Shown here piece after piece: positions 12,265-22,019 of a stretch of DNA of 40,104 nt. The notes under the pieces were generated by a model. That model did not search any database. It was not told the origin of the DNA and saw only the letters and a program-made list of their open reading frames with translations. This stretch comes from Planctomycetota bacterium (GTDB lineage Bacteria; Planctomycetota; Phycisphaerae; Phycisphaerales; SM1A02). The stretch's first letter is position 1. The number at the start of each line of letters is the position of its first letter. Where the stretch lies: contig CABYSN010000007.1 in the NCBI GenBank assembly GCA_902521645.1, positions 1 through 40,104 on the forward strand, given 5' to 3'. The position numbers and the translations under genes were made by a program.

Positions 12265-12521
12265 CGAGATCTCCTGTCCGGATGAGGTCCGGTCGGCGCG
12301 AGAACGTCCCGGATGGAACGATGGCGCCACACTTGACTATGACCGCATCCTGACAGGCTGCAAGCCCCTGATGCGGTATCCGAAGGTCCAAATCAGGCGC
12401 TCACACGCCTGAAAGAGCGAAAACGCCCTCAGAGCCTCCCCAGACCGCGCGACCCGAAACGAACGGGTCAGAAAACCATACGTCGGCGAGGAGTTGGAAG
12501 GTCCGAAAAAACGGAGTTCCG

Positions 12522-12568
12522 AAAAAAGCCCGCGCCCTGTCAGCGGATGAGCGTGGCAAGACACGGGC
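12522..12568 (-). terminator. Candidate terminator downstream of the gspK-like gene
   Basis: On the minus strand GCCCG...CGGGC arms followed directly by TTTTTT; loop is long, so this is tentative. Confidence 0.35.
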
Positions 12569-12610
12569 GGATGTATCACTGGATTGTCGGCCGCTGAGAC
12601 ACCGGGGGTC

Positions 12611-15600
12611 TCATTGAACCTTGGTGAAGGCGAGGATCTTCGGCTCGTCGCTGGGCGTCGAGACCGAGCTTCGGTCGATCACCATCATGTAACGGCTCTC
12701 GTCGATGATGCGATCCTTGTCGGTCGCATCCCAGAGTCCGGTGGTCGGATCCTGCGAGAAGGTGCGCACCTTGAAGTAGACGGTGAAGACGTCGCTTCGC
12801 GTGGTCAGCATGTTCGCGATGCCGCTGAAGAGAAGCGCCGCTTCCTCGGCGTCACCCCCGACGTTGTCGGGACGGAACACCTTCTCGGGTGCGTTTCCGA
12901 TGCCACGCAACCAGTTCAGGTTGAGGCGTTCGGTGTTGCGATCGGTCGAGAGCCTGGCATCTGCCTGATTCTGCACGGGAATCGAGTAGCCGCTCGAGGT
13001 GTCCTCGTCCGACTTGAAGCCGCGCCATCCGAGTCGGTAGCGTTCACGAACGTAGTCGAGAGACACGTTTTCATTGATCTGTGGATTCGGATACCCGAGC
13101 CCGTACTGAACACCACCGAGCCTGGACAGCTCGTAGGGGTCGTTCGCGAACGAACGAACCGAGGCGCTCTTGCCCTCCCACTCCTTCGAACCGACCAGGT
13201 CGATCGGAAAACCGCTCTGGATCTGGTTCTCGTCGAACTGCGTCCGACTCATCGTCAGAAGTTCACCGAGCGAGACGATGCCTTCATCGTTCCGCATCCC
13301 GGGGAAGAAGCCGTAGAACTGATTGTTCGGATCACCATTGAGAATGGTCGGGAAGTCGACCGCATCCGGCTGATCGATGCCACGGAAACCACGGTCCGCG
13401 TAGGTCGGAAGAGATTCCAGATCACCCGCAGCCGCGAGTCCTCCATCACGATTGAAAACGTCCCCGAGGCGGTATCGCTCGATCGTTTCCGCGAAGCGCA
13501 CATGCATGTCGTTCTGCACACCGTAGGGAATGTCAACGGGGGCGGAACGACGGTTGCGGCCCTTGCTGTTGTTGTTGTGGTTGCCCACACCATGATTCCA
13601 GGCGAAGTAGTCGTTGTAGATCAGGCGACTCATCTGGGGCAGAGCACGCATCACCTCGACCGGTGCGGTGTTGATGTTGATCATGCCGCGAGTCGGTTCG
13701 CCGGTGAAACCACGAGCGAGGTTGAATCGGTTCTCCTCCGCGGCCAGCTGCTCGACGAAAGAGAGATCCCCGCTGTTGTCGTAGTCGTAGTCGTTGAGCG
13801 CGGTGCCGATGCCATCGACCGTGACGGCATCGAAGAGACCGGCGCCGGCGGGAAGCAACGGACGGTAGGCCGCGACGAGGAGGTTGCCCGCACCGAGCAC
13901 CTGACGCCAGGGACGACCTGGGTCCTTGCCGTTGGAACCAGCCGAGGCGACCAGACCGGCGGGACGTCCCTGGCCGAGATCGAGTCGGTTCGCGAAGACG
14001 CCCACACCCACCGGATATTCGTCGGACGGAAGCTGCTGCCCGCTGGACGCCATCCCCCACCACTCGGGTACGAACAGCGTCTGACCGCCGACGACCTGCT
14101 GCGTGGGTCGCTCGAATTCGATGACGTTGGTCATCAGTTCCGAGAAGGTCCGCTTCACGGGAACGAGCTCCCCTGCGGGCAATCCGCCCTGCGGGAAGTT
14201 CAACACCGGCCCCCAGAGGAAGACGTGGTTGAGTTCACCGATCTGTTCGAAGTCGGCGTCCTTCAGCAGCATCTGGAGCGGCGAGGCCCAGAGGTCCTCA
14301 CGGAAGCCCTTGAAGAACTCCTCCTGCTCCTGAGCCACGAGGTCCATTGGAATGATGTCGGTCTGTTCGAAATTGGTGGGCGTGCCGTTCGGACTGGTGG
14401 TGCGCTCGCGAACCAGCAGCTCGTTGTTGCCGAGCACGGTCTCGAGCGGGAAACCCTTGCCGTAGACGGCGGTCTGACCGGACTGATCAACCACGGTCCA
14501 GGTCGGGAAGTTGGTGGGCTTGCCACGAATCTCCCATGCGACCGGACGACTGGTCTGGCTCTGCCAGAGACCGTATCCGGGTTCGTAATCACCGAGCGGT
14601 CCGTTGTTCCACTTCCAGAGAGGTGCACCGTCCTGGATCTTGGTGATCGGCAGCGTGTAGACGACGGGCGTCGCCCATGGATTGCTCATGTCGTCGGGAC
14701 CACCGGTCTCGAACTGTGCGAGCGAAAGCGTGTTGCCACGAATCGGGCGCGCACCGAAGGAATCACTCTCACCGAGGGTGCGATCGAGATCGGGCGCGTT
14801 CTCGAAGGCGCAGATCGGTTCGGAGGTCACGCTGTAGACGAATCGAGGCGAGACCTCGTTCATGTCGTAGAGACCGTTGGCATCGACATCCCAGCCCCAG
14901 AACCGCGAGACGTGCGCCCAGGTGAAGTAGAAGTCGTCGTTGTTCAATCTGATGCCGGCCCATTCGAAACGACCACCGACCAGAGGGTCGAAGTTGTTGC
15001 CTCGCTCGGGTGGCGCGCTCTCCGTCAGGAAACGTTCGAACTTGAGTGCGAGTTCGTTGCCGTTGTGACGGGGATCGTCCTCCTCCTCGACACGATCGTT
15101 CTGGAGGCGATCGACCACCACGTTCGCGATGACGTTGATCCCGTCGGGAGCGTCGGTGCCGTCGGGCAGGGTGGGCGGATAGATGTTCCTGACCAGCTGG
15201 ATGAGCGGACGCTCCTCGGCACTTCCGGAACCATTGCCATCGGTGCTGAAGATCGATTCGGGCGTCTTGCCACTCATGATCAACGAGGCGTCGAAGACCA
15301 GTGACTCATGCCGGGAAAGCGGCATGTCGGGTTCGTACCCGTAGAGTTCACCGGGCGCGAGATCGAGATAGTCGAGACAGGCGGTCTTCATCTCCTGATA
15401 GGGAAGACCGAACGTCTCCTCGAAGGCCGCATCATCGAGTGGACCGATGTTGCCGGGTCGGATCAACGCGAAGACGACCGCACTTCTGGGCGCTTCCGGC
15501 TCGGTGGGACCGAGGTAGATCTGGTCGGCGAAATAGCGCTTGTTGAGATGCCCTTCAGTGAGGGCGTTGGGATGCGCGCAGTCGAGCAGGCGGAACGGGA

Positions 15601-18600
15601 TCTGACCGCCGGCGTTTCCGACCTTGAGTGAATAGTCGTAGAGCGAGATCGGTTCGTCGAAGGGATTGCCGAGCTGGATCGCCACCAGAATGGCGGGTCT
15701 GGAGCTGCTGTCGACGTAGTTCTCACCGGTCGCGGACGTGGCGCCTCCGGTGCCGTTCGCGAAGTAGGCGGGTGCCTGCTCGTTCGGGCAGTCGATCGCC
15801 GGGATGTCGCTGCCCTCGGCCCAGCAACCGCCGGGACCCTGGCCATGCGAACTCTTGGGATAGATCAGTCCGTAGAAGGCCTGCATGATGAACGGCTGCT
15901 TCTCGAAACCGATGTAGGCGTCATCACGCATGGGCTCGACCTGACCATCACCATCGAGGTCGACGTCGGGCAGGAAGTCGCCGGTGTTGGGATCGTAGGT
16001 GGAAGGTCGCAGCGCGAAGAGTGGATGGATCGGCTGGTCGATCAGGATGTCACGACCGTCGCTCGAAGGGGTGTTCGGGCTCGGCGTGAACGGGCTCGGA
16101 CCGTCACGAAACGACTCGATGTTGGCGGCGAAGCTCGGTGCCAGACGCAGCGACTTCAGATAGGCGTTCTGGAACTTGCTCTGCCCGGTCGAACCGTGGG
16201 CGGGTTCATCCGAGTCGTCGAGACTCCACCCGGAGTCGGTGAAATAACCCTGAGGAATCGAACGACCGGTGAAGGGATCGGTCGCGATCAGCGTGGTCGA
16301 TCGATAGATCACCTCCTGAAGGTCATCAAGCCACAGCCGCCGGTTCTCGAGCCAGTTCGAATCGTTGACCTGGACCCCGGCACCCTGGAATGACTGACGC
16401 AGATCGATCTTGCGACGACGGGTCTGGTACTCGTCGAAATCGTTGCGATCGCCGGTGGCATAGGTCTCGGAGTCGCGGTCATAGTCGAACTCACGGTTGA
16501 AATACGGGGTCTGCCAGAGCCAGAGCGGACGGTACTCGTTGCGCACACCGGTGATGGTGGTCATGCGGTGGCGCATGTCACGCACCTGCTGCTCGTTGAT
16601 CAGTGAACCGGAGGTCGCCCCGGGACTGTTTCCGCTGATGCCCTGACGCAGAGTCGCGGTCTCAGCGACGTTGATGTCCGAGCGCAGCGGGGAGAGACTG
16701 AGATCCCCATCGGTCACGTGGTTGCCGAGCACCCCTTCGAGTCGGGTGAAGCGCGTCGGGTGGTTGAGTCCGGAGAAGGCGCGAAGCTCGATCTCGTCGT
16801 TGACCCCGAACCGGTCGGCCACGTAGGGGACGGCCTCGTTCTCGCTGGGATCGACCCAGGTCCCGGTGAAGTCGTTCTGGACCAGATTGTTCCAGAGCTT
16901 GCGTTCACGAACCCCGAGTTCCGGCAGATCGTCCATGCCGGCGAGGGTTCGATACTGACCGTAGAAGGGACCGGCGCTGTTGTCGTCGGTGAGCAGCAGC
17001 TTGTCGACGCCACGTGCGTTGAGCATCGTCTGGGCCGTGACGGACGAATCGTCCGAGTACCAGCGGTTGAAATCGAAACGTGTCTCGATGTTCATGCCGA
17101 CGGTCTTGTAGAAACCTTCGTTCACCCTGTTCTTGGGATCTCCGAGCAGACCGGTCCAGGTGTCGAAGTCATCAAGATCGACTCCCCCCGATCCGGTCGG
17201 ATCTCCGAGACGACTGACCAGCGCGGCATCCGCCGGAGTGGCGCCCGAGGTCGACCAGCGGTCGAAGACGGTGGCGACGTTCATGTCGAGCATCGAATTG
17301 TTGTCGATGACCGAGACCCCCACCACCTGCTTCACACCGGGCCGTCCGGCAGTCGGCGGCACGAACCAGAAACTGTCGGTGAAACCGTCGCCGTCCGTGT
17401 CGCAGAAGGTGCGCTCGACCACGTTTCGCTGGGTGCCGCGAACGAAGGCGTCCTTGGGCGTGCTCAGAAAACCGTCGTTGTCGAACAGCCCGTTGAGATC
17501 GATGTAGTTGGGCAGAAGATCGTTCGAAACTCGGATCGCACCGAAATTGCCGGCGTCACCGAAGTGGACGCGGGGCGTGTTGAACCAGAGATTGCGCCGT
17601 CGCTGGAACTCGTCGACGAAACCCTGGACGTTGGGGCCTTCGATCGAAGTCGGCAGCACGTTGGGATACCACTGCTCGTAAGGCGTCTGAATCGCCACGG
17701 GGAATTCGGCATCGTGGTAGGGCCGATCGCCACCAGCGGGACCGTCGACCGAGACGGTGCTCAGCGTGAAGCCCCAGTCCGGTCCGTTGTCCTGATCGGG
17801 ATTGTCGGTGTAGTCGCCCGCCGCGAATCGGTACGGATCGAGTGGTGCCACGTTCGAGATGTCGTAGCACACGCGCCAGCCGTTCTCGGCCGTCGGGATC
17901 CAGGACAGATGCGTCCAGTGGGTGTAGCGTTCGATGTAGGGATCCTGGGCCTCGGGGTTGGAATCATACGGACCGCCGTAGTAATTCCCGACGCGACGCG
18001 GCTCGGTTTCACGAAGCCAACGGGTGTCTCCGAATCCGGGGTTGCCACGGGGATTGCCCACACCGTAGACGACCCCTGCATCGTCACGGAGTCGTCCCGC
18101 ATTCGCGACCGGGGCTCCGGTTCCGAAGGGAATGAAGAGCGGGTTGCTCGAAAGTCCGCTTCCGCTGAGATCGACGTCATCCGGCCAGTTGGTCCAGGGT
18201 CGGGTCTCGAACGGGGCGAAGTTGAAGTCGAAGGTCGAGTTCTGGTCGAGACCGAAACGGTCGTAGCCGAGCTTCACGTCGTCGTAGATCAGATCTCCGT
18301 CGACGTCGAAGACGCCTTCAGGCACCAGGACGGTCGAACGGGGCAGACCGCTCAAGGTGGCCTCGGCACGCAGCTCGAGCGGATCACCCGCGGCGTTGTA
18401 CTGACTGTCGGTGAAGATGTTGTAGTCGTCGTAGGAATCCTGCTGGACGGTTCCGTCGACCGGACGTGCGAAAAGCGAGGTCGTGATGTCCTTGACCAGC
18501 TGATCCTTCAGCACGGAGACGTTGTCGCCACGTTCGTAGGCGGCCTGCTGGCTTTTGGCGAGCTTGCGACCTTCCTGAGTACGAGTGATGAACGCGGTCG

Positions 18601-18760
18601 CGATGATCACCAGCAGCACGAGAATCGCGGTCACGAGGACCAACGTGTTGCCACGACGGGAGGAGACTGGAATGTCGGAGGCCGGAATCATGTCGGAAGA
18701 ACTCCACATGGGCGTGCTGACGGAACCGAGGGACTTGGTGACGATTTTTTTTCGACTCAT
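12611..18760 (-). CDS. Giant (2049 aa) GspK/PilX-like minor pseudopilin
   Basis: N-terminal SSRRG|NTLVLVTAILVLLVIIATAFI (prepilin-like site, hydrophobic helix, no Glu at +5); GspK-like RGMININTAPVEVMRALPQMS; last position of the E-F-G-H-I-J-K-like order; multiple Asp-rich Ca-loop-like motifs. Confidence 0.75.
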   Translation of the reverse strand: MSRKKIVTKSLGSVSTPMWSSSDMIPASDIPVSSRRGNTLVLVTAILVLLVIIATAFITRTQEGRKLAKSQQAAYERGDNVSVLKDQLVKDITTSLFARPVDGTVQQDSYDDYNIFTDSQYNAAGDPLELRAEATLSGLPRSTVLVPEGVFDVDGDLIYDDVKLGYDRFGLDQNSTFDFNFAPFETRPWTNWPDDVDLSGSGLSSNPLFIPFGTGAPVANAGRLRDDAGVVYGVGNPRGNPGFGDTRWLRETEPRRVGNYYGGPYDSNPEAQDPYIERYTHWTHLSWIPTAENGWRVCYDISNVAPLDPYRFAAGDYTDNPDQDNGPDWGFTLSTVSVDGPAGGDRPYHDAEFPVAIQTPYEQWYPNVLPTSIEGPNVQGFVDEFQRRRNLWFNTPRVHFGDAGNFGAIRVSNDLLPNYIDLNGLFDNDGFLSTPKDAFVRGTQRNVVERTFCDTDGDGFTDSFWFVPPTAGRPGVKQVVGVSVIDNNSMLDMNVATVFDRWSTSGATPADAALVSRLGDPTGSGGVDLDDFDTWTGLLGDPKNRVNEGFYKTVGMNIETRFDFNRWYSDDSSVTAQTMLNARGVDKLLLTDDNSAGPFYGQYRTLAGMDDLPELGVRERKLWNNLVQNDFTGTWVDPSENEAVPYVADRFGVNDEIELRAFSGLNHPTRFTRLEGVLGNHVTDGDLSLSPLRSDINVAETATLRQGISGNSPGATSGSLINEQQVRDMRHRMTTITGVRNEYRPLWLWQTPYFNREFDYDRDSETYATGDRNDFDEYQTRRRKIDLRQSFQGAGVQVNDSNWLENRRLWLDDLQEVIYRSTTLIATDPFTGRSIPQGYFTDSGWSLDDSDEPAHGSTGQSKFQNAYLKSLRLAPSFAANIESFRDGPSPFTPSPNTPSSDGRDILIDQPIHPLFALRPSTYDPNTGDFLPDVDLDGDGQVEPMRDDAYIGFEKQPFIMQAFYGLIYPKSSHGQGPGGCWAEGSDIPAIDCPNEQAPAYFANGTGGATSATGENYVDSSSRPAILVAIQLGNPFDEPISLYDYSLKVGNAGGQIPFRLLDCAHPNALTEGHLNKRYFADQIYLGPTEPEAPRSAVVFALIRPGNIGPLDDAAFEETFGLPYQEMKTACLDYLDLAPGELYGYEPDMPLSRHESLVFDASLIMSGKTPESIFSTDGNGSGSAEERPLIQLVRNIYPPTLPDGTDAPDGINVIANVVVDRLQNDRVEEEDDPRHNGNELALKFERFLTESAPPERGNNFDPLVGGRFEWAGIRLNNDDFYFTWAHVSRFWGWDVDANGLYDMNEVSPRFVYSVTSEPICAFENAPDLDRTLGESDSFGARPIRGNTLSLAQFETGGPDDMSNPWATPVVYTLPITKIQDGAPLWKWNNGPLGDYEPGYGLWQSQTSRPVAWEIRGKPTNFPTWTVVDQSGQTAVYGKGFPLETVLGNNELLVRERTTSPNGTPTNFEQTDIIPMDLVAQEQEEFFKGFREDLWASPLQMLLKDADFEQIGELNHVFLWGPVLNFPQGGLPAGELVPVKRTFSELMTNVIEFERPTQQVVGGQTLFVPEWWGMASSGQQLPSDEYPVGVGVFANRLDLGQGRPAGLVASAGSNGKDPGRPWRQVLGAGNLLVAAYRPLLPAGAGLFDAVTVDGIGTALNDYDYDNSGDLSFVEQLAAEENRFNLARGFTGEPTRGMININTAPVEVMRALPQMSRLIYNDYFAWNHGVGNHNNNSKGRNRRSAPVDIPYGVQNDMHVRFAETIERYRLGDVFNRDGGLAAAGDLESLPTYADRGFRGIDQPDAVDFPTILNGDPNNQFYGFFPGMRNDEGIVSLGELLTMSRTQFDENQIQSGFPIDLVGSKEWEGKSASVRSFANDPYELSRLGGVQYGLGYPNPQINENVSLDYVRERYRLGWRGFKSDEDTSSGYSIPVQNQADARLSTDRNTERLNLNWLRGIGNAPEKVFRPDNVGGDAEEAALLFSGIANMLTTRSDVFTVYFKVRTFSQDPTTGLWDATDKDRIIDESRYMMVIDRSSVSTPSDEPKILAFTKVQ

Positions 18761-20619
18761 GAATCGACCCTCGGCAGCGGAATGATGAACTCGAAGGCGC
18801 GCCCACCCTCGAGCCGTGCTTCTGAATCATGCAGGCGGAATGAGATGCGAACCGCCGTCGGCCAGGGGGTGTAGGTGCTGACGCCACGCCCGTTGTTGCC
18901 GGAGCCGACGATCCTGGAGCCCAGACCGGGCACGCCTCCGTTGAAGACGTAGGGTTCTCCGCTCGGCGTGCGCAGAATCGCGTTGTCACCGTTGAAACCG
19001 AAGACCGCGCCGTACCGGCGGATCACACTTCCCGGATCGTTGGCGGTCTCTTCTCCGAATTCGATGTGGGCGAGCGTCTCATCGGTCTGAAGACCGAAGG
19101 GATCGGAGATGAAGAAGGTGCCGGAGCCCAGTTCGGTGCCGACCGGAGGACCGATGCGGACCGCATCCCCACCCGCACCACCACCACCGGTGGCGCGACG
19201 TCCGGGATCGCCGATGTGCGACCACCCGGATCCCGAGTCAGGCGGAAGCGAGCCATCCATGAACGCACTGGCGGGCGCGGATCCGATGACCTCATCGGAA
19301 AGTCCGAACCAGGGTGTGCTTCCGCCATTCACAAGCGCGGTGCCTTCGACGACCACGCCGGGCAGTCCACCGACGAGCCTCTGGTCGGATCCGTTTCCGG
19401 GAAAGGACACGTCCTTGTCGCGACCGACGCCATCGGCCCAGGTCCACTCGACGCGAAAGTCGGAGACATTGGGCCCGAGCACGGCATTGGTCAGCATCGT
19501 GTCCATGCGCTGCATGCTGGGCGCGCGAAGTTCTCCACGCGGGTATCCGTTGTACATCGCATCGAGCACCTGATTGGTCTTGACCAGGTCGGTCGGACTG
19601 GCGAAGAAATCGTTCTCGCCGCCCTGATTCGAGCCGTTGAAACCCCAGTCGCTGGGATCGTTCCAGAAGTAACAGACTTCCTGACGCAGCGTGTCACGCT
19701 CGGTGGCGGCGATGTCGACGCGAGAGTTGATCAGGTCGGGCCGAAAGCGAATCGAGCCATCGTTGAAGGGATCGTAGAAGATCGAGGGTGCGGAGTTCGG
19801 GTCGCCTCCGGCGTCACCGGACATGAAGTAGTCTCCGGTGTTGCCGACATCCCCACCACCGGTCTGACGCGAGCCGTCATCATCACCCAGCAGCGTCGAT
19901 TGACGACACAGGATCCAGTTCTCGGTCGACTCCGGAAGCAGAGGCACGTTCGAGGCCGCGTTGGCCCCGCTCGGCCAGCGTTGGAAGGGAAGGTCACCTG
20001 CAGGGTAGTAACTCCAGGGATAGAGCCCTTCGTTGTCGGCGTTCTCGAGCCCTTCCCGATCGATGTCGAGGATGTCGCCACCGACGGGGTCGTTCTGATA
20101 GGGCTGGATCTTCACCTGAACCCCGGGACTGTAGAAGACGCTCGAGTAGTAGCTCTGAGCGGGCGCGGGCTTGTCCAGACCGACCTGATCCGAAGAGGCG
20201 TTCGCGTAGGAGTCGAGCGCCCGGGTCGAGGCGGCCAGACCCTCCGTGAAGAAGAAGAGCTGGTCGGAGCGGATCTCCGCGTCATCATCCCGAGTGGGGT
20301 CGAGCAGGCGACCGGTCTGTGGCTTGTTGATGTCGTTTGGGACACCCACGCACTGGACCGCGAAGAAACCATCACGCGTGATCCGCTTGAAGTCGTTGCG
20401 GATGACTCGTTCGATCGCGTTGGCCTGCTGGAGGATGTCGGAGTTCGCCTCACCCAGCGAGGAGACCCTCTGCGCGGTGCTGAAGATCGAACTGGTCGCG
20501 AGAATCACGACCAGAAGGACCGCGATCGCGATCAACATCTCGGTCAGGGTGAACGCAGCCCGAAGAGGGGCGATACTTGAGAAACGTGAATGGGTCCGCT
20601 GTCTTGGTGTGCGAGTCAT
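18757..20619 (-). CDS. Large GspJ-like pseudopilin (620 aa)
   Basis: RAA|FTLTEMLIAIAVLLVVILATSSIF prepilin N-terminus; 4-bp overlap with the gspK-like gene; position J in cluster. Confidence 0.72.
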   Translation of the reverse strand: MTRTPRQRTHSRFSSIAPLRAAFTLTEMLIAIAVLLVVILATSSIFSTAQRVSSLGEANSDILQQANAIERVIRNDFKRITRDGFFAVQCVGVPNDINKPQTGRLLDPTRDDDAEIRSDQLFFFTEGLAASTRALDSYANASSDQVGLDKPAPAQSYYSSVFYSPGVQVKIQPYQNDPVGGDILDIDREGLENADNEGLYPWSYYPAGDLPFQRWPSGANAASNVPLLPESTENWILCRQSTLLGDDDGSRQTGGGDVGNTGDYFMSGDAGGDPNSAPSIFYDPFNDGSIRFRPDLINSRVDIAATERDTLRQEVCYFWNDPSDWGFNGSNQGGENDFFASPTDLVKTNQVLDAMYNGYPRGELRAPSMQRMDTMLTNAVLGPNVSDFRVEWTWADGVGRDKDVSFPGNGSDQRLVGGLPGVVVEGTALVNGGSTPWFGLSDEVIGSAPASAFMDGSLPPDSGSGWSHIGDPGRRATGGGGAGGDAVRIGPPVGTELGSGTFFISDPFGLQTDETLAHIEFGEETANDPGSVIRRYGAVFGFNGDNAILRTPSGEPYVFNGGVPGLGSRIVGSGNNGRGVSTYTPWPTAVRISFRLHDSEARLEGGRAFEFIIPLPRVDS

Positions 20620-22019
20620 CAGAGTTCTCCCACGGTGGCATAGACGGGCGTGAGCGTGAATCCATTGCGGGTCTCTGGAGGAATGAACCAGATCGACTTG
20701 ACCGCACTCGCGATGTTGGCTCGCGCGGTGTTGTCGACCGCTCCCCCGGGCGTTGCGTTGTTGAGATTCCCGTTCACGTCCATGACCGGAACATAGGGCA
20801 CCTGCTGCGTGAGCCGGACAGGTCCTTCGGCACCGTTGTCACGGCCGGCGAGAACTCGATGCACGGTCCCGTTCTGATCGATCAACCACTGCCCGGACTG
20901 CTGCCACCCGTTGGCATAAGGGTCGAGCTGACTCAGGACGGAACCCGAGGGAAGCGTGCCGGGAACGGTGAGATTGTTGAGCGGATTGTTGTCGGGAGTC
21001 ACGCCGCCTTCCGGATACCAGCGATCATTGACCGAAGGGAAATCGACCCTGACTGGAAGTGGGGATTCACGGGGGTTCTTGATGGCGACACCCGAGATGA
21101 GGTCGGGACTGGCTGGAGCACCCTGATGACAGACGGCGTAGGGAAGCTGTTCCCCACCATTGAAACCGACTCGATAGACGAAGATCGCGACCTGGACCCG
21201 ACCTTGATACCGACGGAACATGCAGTCCCAGTAATACTCGGGCGCATCGGCACCGCGCGGCCAGCCACGCTCGTCCTGAGTCACCATGACCAGGGGCTCC
21301 GAACGACCTTCGCGAAGCGGGTCGGTGTGATCGTCGAAGTTGCCGTTTCCTGAGGGAAGGAATTCGTTGAGAATCAGATACTTGTTGCGGTTGAATGGAA
21401 TGCCCGCGAGAAACCGTGCTTCCTCCTCGTCGAAGTCGTCCTGAAAGACGGGATCAAGCGAGGGCGAGATCGGCGTGGGACAGAACCCCGAGTAGAACGT
21501 GCCCATGTTGGCGAAATCGCTGGTGTAGAAGGAACTGGAATTGTCTTCCTGGGTCGTGGCGGGGTGCTGACTGGACATGTTTCCGACAGCACGGGTGAGG
21601 CGCAGACCGAAGATGTCGATGGCGCCATCGAGGGCATCGGGCTCACGATTGACATCGGGAAGTTCGTTCGGACTGGGTTGGGACGCTCCGTCGAGAATGA
21701 AGGACGGACGCATCCATCCCCAGTCCCCGGAGACCGTCTGCAGGTTGTCGTCGCCGACCGTGGAACCGGCTCGCACAGCGCCGGCGGTCAGATCGAACTG
21801 TTCGAATGTTCCGAAGTCCTCCTGGGACATCTTGGTGCGCAGCAGATTCAGACCCTGCGCGGCGACGATGGGCCCCATGACGTCATCACGAGTCCGCTGC
21901 TGCTGGGCGATGCCCGCGGGAAAGATCGCAGCGACCGCGATGATTCCGATGCCGAGAATGAAGATCGCAAGCAGAAGCTCGACCAGCGAGAATCCGGATG
22001 GCGTGTTGCGAGTGTTCAT
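20619..22019 (-). CDS. Large GspI/PilV-like pseudopilin (466 aa)
   Basis: SG|FSLVELLLAIFILGIGIIAVAAIFPAGIAQQQ prepilin N-terminus; stop/start overlap with next gene. Confidence 0.72.
   Translation of the reverse strand: MNTRNTPSGFSLVELLLAIFILGIGIIAVAAIFPAGIAQQQRTRDDVMGPIVAAQGLNLLRTKMSQEDFGTFEQFDLTAGAVRAGSTVGDDNLQTVSGDWGWMRPSFILDGASQPSPNELPDVNREPDALDGAIDIFGLRLTRAVGNMSSQHPATTQEDNSSSFYTSDFANMGTFYSGFCPTPISPSLDPVFQDDFDEEEARFLAGIPFNRNKYLILNEFLPSGNGNFDDHTDPLREGRSEPLVMVTQDERGWPRGADAPEYYWDCMFRRYQGRVQVAIFVYRVGFNGGEQLPYAVCHQGAPASPDLISGVAIKNPRESPLPVRVDFPSVNDRWYPEGGVTPDNNPLNNLTVPGTLPSGSVLSQLDPYANGWQQSGQWLIDQNGTVHRVLAGRDNGAEGPVRLTQQVPYVPVMDVNGNLNNATPGGAVDNTARANIASAVKSIWFIPPETRNGFTLTPVYATVGEL

Noticed and set aside
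12584-15304. 906-aa plus-strand ORF antisense to the gspK-like gene (also 718 aa at 16718-18874)
   Set aside because: Low-complexity R/V/E/G/H-rich translation with no domain signal; typical mirror ORF of a GC-rich codon-biased gene. The minus-strand frame has clear prepilin and GspK-like motifs.
19066-20580. 504-aa plus-strand ORF antisense to the gspJ-like gene
   Set aside because: Mirror ORF; the opposite strand encodes a prepilin-signature protein with tight operon overlaps.
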